A DNA stretch of 64,000 bases from Cyclobacteriaceae bacterium (GTDB lineage: Bacteria; Bacteroidota; Bacteroidia; Cytophagales; Cyclobacteriaceae), in assembly GCA_028278225.1 (NCBI GenBank), contig JANQEU010000084.1, positions 61,824 to 125,823 of the forward strand, written 5' to 3'. The notes beneath the pieces are model-generated. The model was not told the DNA's origin. It saw nothing but the letters and a program-made list of their open reading frames with translations, and ran no database searches. The stretch's first letter is position 1; every line of letters begins with the position of its first letter. The position numbers and the translations under genes were made by a program. Shown in pieces: positions 1 to 7,318 of the stretch.

Positions 1-440
1 ATGGACTTTTCCAGATAGAATATGGCGCTGTCATGCCTGCCCAGAAGCTGAAAGGATTTGCCAATTTGCAAAAATATCGTGGAGTGGTACTCTCCTGAAA
101 CAGTATCTTTTAGTAGCTCCAGGGCTTCCTTTGAGGTAAGGACTGAAGCTTCAAATTCAGAACTTAGTCGTTGATAATTTGAGACTTCCCTCAAAGCTTC
201 TACAATCTCATTTTTTCTATTTAGAGCTTTTGCCAATTGCAAAGCCAGATTGGCAAAATGCTTACCATCTTCTGTATCCTTGTCCACCAGGGATTTACTT
301 AACTCCAGGAGTATCCTAAGACTATCTGATGCACCTACGGCATTTTCCAACCTGGTTTTAAGTGCATTGACCTCCGCATCTTGCGCCAAGGCAGACGAAG
401 TCATTAGAATAACAAGACATGGAATGAACAAAGCTTTCAC
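1..440 (-). CDS. Exported TPR-type protein, N-terminal part (runs off the left edge)
   Basis: About 146 residues are visible. The chosen start is GTG at 440: the codon before it is a TGA stop, and it gives a clear signal peptide (VKALFIPCLVILMTSSALA, then QD). The rest is helical, with alternating small and large residues (HFANLALQLAKALNRK, FLQIGKSFQLLGRHDSAIFYL) as in tetratricopeptide repeats. In Bacteroidota, exported TPR arrays with this start often precede a membrane segment and a histidine-kinase or LuxR/AraC output domain, but that part lies outside the window, so function is open. It is divergent from the ECF sigma gene at 602. Confident that it is coding, moderately confident of TPR, no opinion on the output domain. 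Confidence 0.7.
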   Translation of the reverse strand, partial: MKALFIPCLVILMTSSALAQDAEVNALKTRLENAVGASDSLRILLELSKSLVDKDTEDGKHFANLALQLAKALNRKNEIVEALREVSNYQRLSSEFEASVLTSKEALELLKDTVSGEYHSTIFLQIGKSFQLLGRHDSAIFYLEKS

Positions 441-601
441 TCAAATTAATTTTCAGCAGTGTACAATTTAGCCCACTTTGATAAAATTCCGACAAACGGA
501 TAATTTGGTTTTGGGCAAATCCATTAAATTAAAATGTATATGATGAAATCGAGGAATTTCCAGCACTTGATATTAGCCTTGCTCACCTACAAAAATCGCT
601 G

Positions 602-1147
602 ATGGCAAAACCTGGAAAAAGCGTCCTGTCAACGGTCAAGGAATATGGCAACCGGCTCTTCGGTTTCATTAGGGGAAGAGTGGGTAGTAATGAGGATGCC
701 GAAGATATCCTGCAGGATGTCTGGTACCAGCTAAGCAGGATAATAGACCTTGATGAAATAGAGAACATGTCTGCCTGGTTGTTTCAGGTAGCCAGAAATA
801 GAATAACCGACCGGTATCGAAAACAAAAGAACTCTTTGCTGGAAGACTTTGTATTCGAAGATGAAGACGGAGCATGGACGCTAAAGGACATTCTCACGAG
901 TTCGGATAATCCTGAAGACGAGTTTTTCAGGGAGCTGTTTTGGAACGAATTATTGTCGGCGCTGGACGAATTACCTGAAACTCAGCGCAATGCATTTGTT
1001 TGGAATGAGTTGGAAGATATGACACTTCAGGAAATAGCTGACAAAACCGGTGACAATTTGAAGACCGTCATTTCCCGAAAGGGCTACGCGGTTAAATATC
1101 TGCGAGAAAGGTTGCAGTCACTCTACGATGAATTAAATAATTATTGA
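602..1147 (+). CDS. ECF-subfamily RNA polymerase sigma factor
   Basis: 181 residues, normal length for an extracytoplasmic-function sigma-70 factor. Region 2 is at about residues 15-75 (AEDILQDVWYQL, then AWLFQVARNRITDRYRK, the helix that melts the -10 element). Region 4 is at about 115-170 (LDELPETQRNAFVWNELEDM, then LQEIADKTGDNLKTVISRKGYA, the helix-turn-helix for the -35). It directs core RNA polymerase to stress or envelope promoters. No recognisable anti-sigma factor follows; the next gene, 23 bases on, encodes a small membrane protein, so control may pass through that or an unlinked gene. The acidic stretch LLEDFVFEDEDGAW between regions 2 and 4 is longer than in minimal ECFs. Confidence 0.93.
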   Translation: MAKPGKSVLSTVKEYGNRLFGFIRGRVGSNEDAEDILQDVWYQLSRIIDLDEIENMSAWLFQVARNRITDRYRKQKNSLLEDFVFEDEDGAWTLKDILTSSDNPEDEFFRELFWNELLSALDELPETQRNAFVWNELEDMTLQEIADKTGDNLKTVISRKGYAVKYLRERLQSLYDELNNY

Positions 1148-1170
1148 AACTTGGTAACTTCAAAATAAAT

Positions 1171-1494
1171 ATGAGACATAGAAAGGGGATAGGAATTGTG
1201 TTTTTCGTCATTGCCGCATTTTTAATATTATCTGCTGTGGTAATGTTTCTGTGGAATTTTGTACTGGTCCCGACCACTGGCGTTGGTGCATTGACCTACC
1301 TTCAGGCTATGGGATTACTTGTCCTGAGCAAGATCCTGTTTGGAGGATTTAAGGGAGGCCGGAGAGGGGGACCGCCCTGGCGAAAGTCTCATTGGGGTAG
1401 AAGGTGGTCACGAATGAGCACTGAAGAAAAAGAAAGGTTCAAAGAAGAATGGCGAAGAAGGTGTGCACCAGGAGAATCCAAAGAATCCCCCTAA
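1171..1494 (+). CDS. Small membrane protein, two predicted helices plus basic tail
   Basis: 107 residues from ATG 1171. An in-frame TTG at 1144 overlaps the sigma factor stop, but ATG 1171 is preferred because the gene at 3065 begins with the same 14 bases (ATGAGACATAGAAA). Residues ~6-32 (GIVFFVIAAFLILSAVVMFL) and ~40-60 are hydrophobic helices; then comes an Arg/Gly/Trp-rich loop and a C-terminal segment MSTEEKERFKEEWRRRC. That tail matches MSDEEYETFKSRFGGRC in the protein at 2780, so the two are paralogues. It is probably cotranscribed with the ECF sigma factor and may sense or buffer its activity; this is inference only. Family not recognised. Confidence 0.75.
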   Translation: MRHRKGIGIVFFVIAAFLILSAVVMFLWNFVLVPTTGVGALTYLQAMGLLVLSKILFGGFKGGRRGGPPWRKSHWGRRWSRMSTEEKERFKEEWRRRCAPGESKESP

Positions 1495-1863
1495 CCCACT
1501 TGTTAAGGGGAGAATTTTTTAGATAATTCCGCTTTGTAAAGGGTCGAGGGGAATTGATGGCTAGTCTTTCCAGCAACTGGCTCATGTATTACATTTCTTC
1601 CAACAAAAATCTAAAAGAGTTCTCTCGCTATCTACTGGATATGGCGATGTGGCCGCTCCAGATTATAAAAAGCCACAATGTAGTGCAATCCCCCATATCT
1701 CACAAAGCTTGTGAATAACTTGCGTTTTGAAAGTCTCCCTTTTCGCTCAGAGGAAATACCGTAATAACTCAAACATATCAGGGGGCGGGATGGAGCGGTC
1801 TATTAGCACAGAAGTATCAAATACCGACCTTGGCCATTCGCCATATCTCCTGTTGTGCTTTCG
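1495..1863. other. Intergenic stretch, no convincing gene
   Basis: 369 bases between the small membrane protein and the antitoxin. The first 60 bases hold a C-rich then G-rich pair (CCCCCTAACCC ... GTTAAGGGG), a possible weak hairpin after the membrane-protein gene, followed by the left copy of the 12-bp repeat. A 52-codon open frame from ATG 1557 has no recognisable product, and the frame from 1727 is mostly antisense to the antitoxin. It may be the decayed left part of whatever brought in the toxin-antitoxin module. Confidence 0.4.
1541..1552 (+). repeat. Left copy of 12-bp direct repeat flanking the HigBA module
   Basis: GGGTCGAGGGGA, in the same orientation as the identical copy at 2529-2540. 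The flanks are also similar (TAAA before and ATT after, against TAGA and TTT). The pair brackets about 980 bp containing the toxin-antitoxin genes. It could be a target-site duplication, or two copies of a dispersed G-rich intergenic motif. Confidence 0.6.
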
Positions 1864-2145
1864 TTATTTCGCCGTTACTTCGATTGAGAGATCTAAGGCG
1901 TTCGCAACTAGAGCCAAGTTCGAAATCCGAATATCTTCCCCATTCTCAATTCTTGAGATGTATGGTCTCTGTTTCCCAATACGTTTAGCCAGTTCGTTCT
2001 GACTCAATTTCAGTTCCTTTCTCCTGTTCTTGATGATCTCACCGAAATAGTATGAGAAAGCCTCTTCTCTGAATTTTTCGCGTTGCTCAGTTCCTCGTTC
2101 ACCGTAGCGCTCGTTCAACAGTTCTTTTGCACTCTTAGCTTTCAT
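1864..2145 (-). CDS. higA: HigA-type antitoxin, XRE helix-turn-helix
   Basis: 93 residues from ATG 2145; a TTG six bases earlier would overlap the toxin stop, and ATG leaves a 2-base gap. Residues ~38-90 form an XRE/Cro HTH (IIKNRRKELKLSQNELAKRI, then RPYISRIENGEDI). It neutralises the HigB-like toxin and, in this family, represses the shared promoter; an 18-bp palindrome at that promoter is the likely operator. The N-terminal ~35 residues (AKELLNERYGERGTEQREKF) are charged and probably contact the toxin. Toxin-first order is characteristic of higBA. The symbol indicates the family; similar proteins are annotated simply as XRE antitoxins. Confidence 0.88.
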   Translation of the reverse strand: MKAKSAKELLNERYGERGTEQREKFREEAFSYYFGEIIKNRRKELKLSQNELAKRIGKQRPYISRIENGEDIRISNLALVANALDLSIEVTAK

Positions 2146-2147
2146 AA

Positions 2148-2489
2148 TCAATCGTTTTCGTTTAAATAATCTTCAAGAATTCGTTCAGCACGTTTGATTG
2201 CTTTATTGTAATCCTTATTTGATTTTTTAAGAAATCCATTCAAGCAAACTGCCTTTGTACATTCATTGAAGTTCATGTGATCGATAGCGAAAATCACAAC
2301 TCTGTATTCGTTACCAGCTTTGATTCGGAGTTCGTAAAACTTGCTGGACTGTAGTTTCTTGACAAAGTTGGTGTTCACAACTCTGACTTCTCCAATCACT
2401 TCAATGAGCTGGAAGAACTTGTCAATAACCCGTTGGTCTTGACTGTCAATGAAGCCCAAACATTCAGTTGTAATGTCGATTTCTCTCAC
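2148..2489 (-). CDS. higB: HigB-type toxin of the RelE/ParE superfamily (Gp49-like)
   Basis: 113 residues. The segment KLQSSKFYELRIKAGNEYRVVIFAID followed by GFLKKSNKDYNKAIKRAERI is the hallmark of the phage Gp49-like/HigB family: a RelE fold with the conserved YELR, the EYRV strand, and a GF-KK motif before a helix with E-K-A-R. Members cut mRNA on the ribosome. In this copy the glutamate of the usual EI-KA motif is replaced (NKAIKRAERI). It is first in the operon, with the antitoxin 2 bases downstream. The start at 2489 lies only 5 bases beyond the TAnnTTTG-like promoter box, so the message may be leaderless. Confidence 0.88.
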   Translation of the reverse strand: MREIDITTECLGFIDSQDQRVIDKFFQLIEVIGEVRVVNTNFVKKLQSSKFYELRIKAGNEYRVVIFAIDHMNFNECTKAVCLNGFLKKSNKDYNKAIKRAERILEDYLNEND

Positions 2490-2493
2490 ACTA

Positions 2494-2515
2494 CAAATGT
2501 AACGAATTCGTTACA
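2494..2515 (-). promoter_or_regulatory. Promoter -7 box and palindromic operator of the higBA module
   Basis: On the minus strand TACATTTG (2494-2501) fits the Bacteroidota -7 consensus TAnnTTTG. It overlaps a perfect 18-bp palindrome, TGTAACGAATTCGTTACA, at 2498-2515, immediately upstream of the toxin start. A repressor bound to the palindrome would cover the promoter, the usual autoregulation of type II toxin-antitoxin operons. No good TTTG -33 box is visible at the expected distance. Confidence 0.72.
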
Positions 2516-2528
2516 ATATTAGTTTAGA

Positions 2529-2540
2529 GGGTCGAGGGGA
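2529..2540 (+). repeat. Right copy of 12-bp direct repeat flanking the HigBA module
   Basis: GGGTCGAGGGGA, identical to 1541-1552. It lies just outside the toxin-antitoxin promoter, in the 290-base gap before the next small membrane protein. The rest of that gap is AT-rich with no coding signal. Confidence 0.6.
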
Positions 2541-2779
2541 TTTTGGTCAAGAAGAAAATGAAGCACAACTAAGGAATAACAGCGCATTATCCGAAGTGTT
2601 GTTATGGCAGGATGAGGGTTTCGACAGATGATTTTCTTCATCTTCATAAGATAATTTTGAAATGTAATCCGCTGTATATCAAACTTTTACAAAAAAAATG
2701 CGAAATTTTTTTCCTGTGTTTAAAGTAATTCCCGGACTTGCACGTCTACCTCAGTGAAACAATTTTAAAAACTGAGATT

Positions 2780-3058
2780 ATGAATGTACAAGTTCTAAAA
2801 ACAATAGCATTTGGGGCATTGATCGGTGCAGCACTTTTCTGGATGCCCTTCTTCGTATTGAAAGTTCTGATATTCTTCCTGATCATCGGATTTATCTTCC
2901 GGATATTCCGGGGAAGGCGATACTATGGTCCCCATGGATGGGCCTACGCGGATAAGATCCGTCAGATGAGTGACGAAGAGTATGAAACTTTCAAAAGCCG
3001 CTTTGGCGGAAGATGTGGTTATCACGAAAGAAAAGAACAAGGTGAAACAAAAGAGTAA
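2780..3058 (+). CDS. Small membrane protein, paralogue of the 1171 product
   Basis: 92 residues from ATG 2780; the frame extends upstream to 2738, but the 14 extra residues do not look like a leader. Residues ~5-45 are strongly hydrophobic (GALIGAALFWMPFFVLKVL, then IFFLIIGFIFRIF), consistent with two tightly spaced helices. A basic, aromatic loop (GRRYYGPHGWAY) and a tail with MSDEEYETFKSRFGGRC follow. The tail matches the sigma-linked protein at 1171. Six bases separate it from the His-rich gene at 3065, so the two are an operon. Family unknown; a link to the ECF sigma factor is inferred from the paralogy. Confidence 0.72.
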   Translation: MNVQVLKTIAFGALIGAALFWMPFFVLKVLIFFLIIGFIFRIFRGRRYYGPHGWAYADKIRQMSDEEYETFKSRFGGRCGYHERKEQGETKE

Positions 3059-3064
3059 AAGATT

Positions 3065-3256
3065 ATGAGACATAGAAACAGATTTTGGATAGCGTTGCTA
3101 TCCGCCGGATTAACATTTGCAGCGTTGACTGCTTCTTTAGGAACGGATCACTGGAAAAGAGGTCACTACTGGGGCCATCATCATCATGGATATTATCATC
3201 ATGACTGCCCGGCTCCGGAGGCTGAACCTGTTCCGGATGACAGTACCGGAATTTAA
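3065..3256 (+). CDS. Short exported histidine-rich protein
   Basis: 63 residues. An N-terminal basic-hydrophobic leader (RFWIALLSAGLTFAALTASLG) is followed by a His-rich patch (HWKRGHYWGHHHHGYYHHDC) and an acidic Pro-rich end. Nine histidines in 20 residues, plus a cysteine, suggest metal binding (Ni, Zn or Cu) in the periplasm or at the membrane. The first 14 bases equal those of the gene at 1171. Located 6 bases after the membrane-protein gene and before a strong terminator. With an ECF sigma factor upstream, a metal or envelope stress response is plausible but not shown. Confidence 0.7.
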   Translation: MRHRNRFWIALLSAGLTFAALTASLGTDHWKRGHYWGHHHHGYYHHDCPAPEAEPVPDDSTGI

Positions 3257-3268
3257 TTTGACCTGGTG

Positions 3269-3326
3269 AAGACTGCTTCAAAAGTCCACCTCTTGTTCCG
3301 GAAGGGGCTTTTGAGGCAGTCTTTTT
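3269..3326 (+). terminator. Rho-independent terminator after the small-protein operon
   Basis: A 16-base arm beginning AAGACTGCTTCAAAAG (3269) pairs with CTTTTGAGGCAGTCTT (ending about 3323), followed by a run of T. One G-T pair interrupts the helix. The AAGACTGCC-type arm recurs in the sodA terminator at 32740. Confidence 0.88.
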
Positions 3327-3399
3327 GCGTGCTTCCTACTATATAATTTCCTACTCCTTTTGGTGTTTATTGGCTTAATTTTCCAGTAAATACCAGAAA

Positions 3400-6300
3400 A
3401 TGAGACTCAACAAAAAATTCTTCACAGTCATTTCATTCAGTTTATTGGCTGCGTTGTCGGCGCCACTCCATGCACAATCCGTCGCCCCTTCAAAATACCA
3501 GGACCTAAAATACCGGATGATCGGCCCGTTCAGGGCGAGCAGAACGGTTGGCGGTGTCGGTGTACCGGATCAACCCAATGTATTTTATGTCGGTGTAAAC
3601 AATGGGGGTGTGTGGAAGACGGACGATTTTGGACGAACATGGAATCCGATTTTTGATGACGCCCCAACAGGTTCTGTCGGTGACCTTGCCGTTTCGCCTT
3701 CAAATCCCGATATCATCTATGTAGGAACCGGAGAAGGTTTGCATCGTCCTGATCTTGGTGTCGGCGATGGCATTTTCAAGTCGGCTGACGGAGGAAAAAC
3801 CTGGGATCATATCGGACTTGACGATGTGCAGCAGGTAGGGAGACTCATAGTTCATCCGGCAGATCCCGATATCGTCTTTGTGGCAGGATTGGGTCATCCT
3901 TACGGGCCGAATGAAGAAAGGGGTGTTTTTCGTACCACCGATGGTGGTGAAACATGGGAAAAGGTCTTATACATCAATCATAATACAGGGGCTATTCAGG
4001 TGGAGTTTGATCCAACAAATCCCGATATCATCTTCGCTGACATGTGGGAGCACAGGGAGGGTCCCTGGGAGAATGCGAGGTTTTTCGGCCCTAATAGCGG
4101 CTTGTACAAATCAACGGATGGGGGAACCACCTGGAAGCAGTTGACGGAAGGTCTGCCCAATGCAGAAGATGAGGTAGGGCGAATTGGTGTTGGTATTTCC
4201 AGGAGTAATCCCATGAGAATGTATGCCACCGTAGACGCCCGCGAAGGAGGGGGGATCTACAGGAGTGAAGATGCGGGAGAGAGCTGGAAACTCATCCACA
4301 CGGATCGAAGGCTATGGGGTCGGGGTGGTGATTTTGCAGAGATCAGGGTCCATCCGAAAAATCCTGATATCGTATATGTGGGGAATATCGCTTCTTACCG
4401 TTCGGATGACGGTGGACGCTCCTGGACATCACTTAAAGGTGCACCGGGTGGGGATGACTACCACCGGATCTGGATCAACCCGCAGTATCCTGAAATCATG
4501 CTTTTTGTGGCCGATCAGGGGGCGGTCATCACGGTCAATGGCGGAAAGACGTGGAGTTCATGGTACAATCAGCCCACTGCCCAGCTTTATCATGTGACCA
4601 CTGATAACCAATTTCCATATTGGGTGTATGGCGGCCAGCAGGAAAGCGGGGCTATAGGTGTGGCAAGTCGTGGAAATGGAGGACAGATCACTTTTCGGGA
4701 GTTCATCGGAGTTGGAGCGGACGAATATGCCTATGTGGCGCCTGACCCGAAAGATCCCAATATTATTTACGGAGGTCGGGTTATGAGATTCAACAAGAAA
4801 ACCGGACAGGCCCAGAATGTTGCTCCTGAAGCTGTGCGGTCCGGAAAATACAGGATATTAAGAACCATGCCGCTTATGTTTCATCCTGCCGACCCAAATA
4901 TGCTGCTGTTTGCAACCAATGTTCTCTGGAAGACAGTGAACGGAGGACAGGACTGGGAAATCATCAGTCCTGATCTCACGTATGAGCAACCGGACGTTCC
5001 TGAAAGCATTGGTGATTTTCGAAAAAAAGAACTTGAAACTATGGATCGGAGAGGCGTGATCTATGCGGTAGGTCCCTCTCCTCTGGATGTTGACATCATA
5101 TGGGCTGGAACGGACGACGGAAAGGTGCATGTGACAGTCGACGGGGGCAGGAACTGGTCTGATGTCACACCCCTGGAGTTGAGTTCCTGGGATAAGATCT
5201 CACAAGTAGATGCCGGTCATTTTGATAAACAAACTGCATATATCGCCGTCAATGCTATTCGAAAAGACGATATGGAACCTCATATCTTCAAGACTAAAGA
5301 CGGAGGAAGATCATGGGAAAGAATTGTCACGGGGTTGCATCAGATGGGGCCGGTGAATGTTGTCCGTGAAGATCCGTATCAACCAGGGCTGCTTTTTGCA
5401 GGAACGGAAAGAACGGTCTACTTCTCCATAGACGATGGAGAAAACTGGCAATCACTAAGAATGAACATGCCGGCCAGTTCGATCAGGGATCTTGTCATCA
5501 AGGATGATGATCTGGTCGTTGGAACCCACGGAAGGTCAATATGGATACTGGATAACATCAGTCCGTTGCGGGAACTTGCCAAGATGCCTGGTGATAATTA
5601 TTTATTTGCTCCGCCCCTTGCGACCCGGGTTAGATGGAACATGTTTTCAGATACGCCTTTGCCTCCCGAGGAGCCTACGGGGCAAAATCCGCCGGATGGT
5701 GCAATCTTAGATTATTATTTAGCGAAAGATGTGGAAGAAATACGTCTTGAGATCCTAGATGGCGATGGAAATATAATCCGAAAGTATTCCAGCAAGGATC
5801 CTGTCGAAAATATTGATTCTACCCTGTTACCACACCCCACCTACTGGATACGACCACCACAACAACTATCGACAACCATGGGTCACCATCGTTTTACCTG
5901 GGATTTGCGGTATGAGCCTCCAAGAGGCGCCAGACAGCAATATTCAATTGCTGCGGTGTATAAAGCCACTCCGAGTGGTCCTCACGGTCCTTTTGTATAT
6001 CCGGGGGACTATAAAATCAGGTTAATCATCGATGGAAGTGTTACGGAGCGGTCCGTTAAGGTAAGGATCGATCCACGGGTTGAAATTACAGATGAGGATC
6101 TCAACATGCAAAACGAATATAGCCTTGTTTGCTACCGGGGGTATCATGACCTCCAGGAAATCAGGGAAATGATAGATTCAATATTGGGGGAGAAGCCTGG
6201 GAACAGGAAATTAAAGGCACTTCGGGGTTCAGGTGATCCCAGTTCACCTGACGTATTATACAGCAGTATCTATCAGGCAGAACCACGAAATGAAACTGTC

Positions 6301-6444
6301 GTGGGCTTACAACGCAAGTTTTTGTACCTGATGGATGTAATGCAGGGTGCGGATGCCCGCCCAACCAGCCAAATGATCCGGGGAGTTGGTATTTTACAGG
6401 AATCGTTGCAAGAAATCGGATCAAGGTGGGAGAAATTGAAATAG
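3400..6444 (+). CDS. Exported Asp-box (BNR/sortilin-like) beta-propeller protein
   Basis: 1014 residues with a signal peptide (FFTVISFSLLAALSAPLHAQ). About eleven Asp-box repeats of the form S/T-x-D-x-G-x-T/S-W are visible (KTDDFGRTW, KSADGGKTW, RTTDGGETW, KSTDGGTTW, RSEDAGESW, KTKDGGRSW and others), spaced as blades of one or two beta-propellers over residues ~30-700. The last ~300 residues are a beta-rich domain ending in a helical tail (NRKLKALRGSG and on). Such proteins are usually annotated as glycosyl hydrolase or VPS10/sortilin-like; no sialidase Arg triad could be confirmed, so a catalytic role is uncertain. Periplasmic or secreted. Stands alone, with a terminator upstream. Confidence 0.88.
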   Translation: MRLNKKFFTVISFSLLAALSAPLHAQSVAPSKYQDLKYRMIGPFRASRTVGGVGVPDQPNVFYVGVNNGGVWKTDDFGRTWNPIFDDAPTGSVGDLAVSPSNPDIIYVGTGEGLHRPDLGVGDGIFKSADGGKTWDHIGLDDVQQVGRLIVHPADPDIVFVAGLGHPYGPNEERGVFRTTDGGETWEKVLYINHNTGAIQVEFDPTNPDIIFADMWEHREGPWENARFFGPNSGLYKSTDGGTTWKQLTEGLPNAEDEVGRIGVGISRSNPMRMYATVDAREGGGIYRSEDAGESWKLIHTDRRLWGRGGDFAEIRVHPKNPDIVYVGNIASYRSDDGGRSWTSLKGAPGGDDYHRIWINPQYPEIMLFVADQGAVITVNGGKTWSSWYNQPTAQLYHVTTDNQFPYWVYGGQQESGAIGVASRGNGGQITFREFIGVGADEYAYVAPDPKDPNIIYGGRVMRFNKKTGQAQNVAPEAVRSGKYRILRTMPLMFHPADPNMLLFATNVLWKTVNGGQDWEIISPDLTYEQPDVPESIGDFRKKELETMDRRGVIYAVGPSPLDVDIIWAGTDDGKVHVTVDGGRNWSDVTPLELSSWDKISQVDAGHFDKQTAYIAVNAIRKDDMEPHIFKTKDGGRSWERIVTGLHQMGPVNVVREDPYQPGLLFAGTERTVYFSIDDGENWQSLRMNMPASSIRDLVIKDDDLVVGTHGRSIWILDNISPLRELAKMPGDNYLFAPPLATRVRWNMFSDTPLPPEEPTGQNPPDGAILDYYLAKDVEEIRLEILDGDGNIIRKYSSKDPVENIDSTLLPHPTYWIRPPQQLSTTMGHHRFTWDLRYEPPRGARQQYSIAAVYKATPSGPHGPFVYPGDYKIRLIIDGSVTERSVKVRIDPRVEITDEDLNMQNEYSLVCYRGYHDLQEIREMIDSILGEKPGNRKLKALRGSGDPSSPDVLYSSIYQAEPRNETVVGLQRKFLYLMDVMQGADARPTSQMIRGVGILQESLQEIGSRWEKLK

Positions 6445-6500
6445 TCCTCCAACCGGGTCTGACATGAAGGTATCCAGGGCTACTACTGGACTTTAGTGCT

Positions 6501-6902
6501 TCAACCCACCTCGTATAATTCGATGGGAAGCAGTCGGCTGTACTGGTCAAAGTCCTTATCGGAGGTAAGGATTTGGAGGTTATGCTTGCAAGCCATTGCA
6601 CAAATCAAAAAATCAATGTGAGAACCCTGAACGCCTTTTGACCGGCATGTATTGAAGAACGTGGCAGCTTGTTCATAATCTTCTGTCTCAATCCGGATGT
6701 CCGGAAAATAACTCAGTTTTTCTTTGAGCAGATCATATTTTTTTCTGTCAGGAATCCCGGATAATAACTCTTGCCGTATTGGCCCGATAATGGAGATCAG
6801 GCCGTCAAGAATCAGCTGATTTAGTAGATTAGAAAACCGGGAATTATCTTTTTTCTTTCTAAGTACTTCTGACCACACAGATGTATCTACCAGAATACTC
6901 AC
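6501..6902 (-). CDS. vapC: VapC toxin, PIN-domain ribonuclease
   Basis: 133 residues starting at GTG 6902, which overlaps the TAG stop of the antitoxin by one base (TAGTG). The PIN-domain acidic residues are present: ILVDTSVW at the N terminus, the conserved Glu in GPIRQELLSG, Asp in GSHIDFLICAMA, and the final Asp in ILTSDKDF. These coordinate Mg for RNA cleavage; VapC toxins cut tRNA or rRNA. Full length for the family (about 130). Convergent with the propeller gene upstream. Confidence 0.92.
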   Translation of the reverse strand: MSILVDTSVWSEVLRKKKDNSRFSNLLNQLILDGLISIIGPIRQELLSGIPDRKKYDLLKEKLSYFPDIRIETEDYEQAATFFNTCRSKGVQGSHIDFLICAMACKHNLQILTSDKDFDQYSRLLPIELYEVG

Positions 6903-7099
6903 TACCTCTTGCGCAATTTCTTGTAATCATATAGCGGTTCGTAGACGATTTCATCGAAGAGTGAAATAATCTCTCTTTGCTTTCGCTTTCGGATGAACTC
7001 CTCAAGTGCCAGATTCACGGTGTCCTTTTTAGATTTTTGACCCCCCACTTTCAGTGCTTCATCCAATAAGTCAGTATCGATACCAAGATTTGTAGCCAT
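6902..7099 (-). CDS. vapB: VapB antitoxin
   Basis: 65 residues from ATG 7099 (MATNLGIDTDLLDEALKVGG). Typical VapB layout: an N-terminal DNA-binding beta strand and helices (KSKKDTVNLALEEFIRKRKQ), then a C-terminal toxin-binding tail (FDEIVYEPLYDYKKLR). A longer frame to 7129 is rejected because it lies in the iteron region, beyond the expected transcription start. Overlaps vapC by one base, so the pair is translationally coupled. Known VapB proteins dimerise and repress their own promoter through short repeats, matching the array upstream. Confidence 0.9.
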   Translation of the reverse strand: MATNLGIDTDLLDEALKVGGQKSKKDTVNLALEEFIRKRKQREIISLFDEIVYEPLYDYKKLRKR

Positions 7100-7100
7100 T

Positions 7101-7153
7101 TTGACACAAGTATTTACACAAACATTCACACAAATATAGTAAATGATTTACTA
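7101..7153 (-). promoter_or_regulatory. vapBC promoter with three 12-bp iterons and a palindrome
   Basis: On the plus strand three head-to-tail 12-mers, TTGACACAAGTA, TTTACACAAACA and TTCACACAAATA, fill 7101-7136 (consensus TTnACACAARYA). They abut a perfect inverted repeat, TAGTAAATGATTTACTA (7137-7153). On the minus strand TATATTTG (7131-7138) fits the TAnnTTTG -7 box, placing transcription start near 7126 and the iterons in the 5' leader. The arrangement suggests cooperative VapB or VapBC binding over and beyond the promoter. Confidence 0.72.
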
Positions 7154-7318
7154 AAACCTGTTTTCATCACAAGGCCACAAGAGGCCCTGTAAAATGCGAA
7201 CAGCGCCTGTCATGAATTCTTCATTATCGTCCGGATTGGCGCTGGTTTAGGTTTTCCGCCGTTGTCGCTTTAGTTACCTGAAATTTATTACCTTCAACCA
7301 GGAAGAAAATAAACTGTA

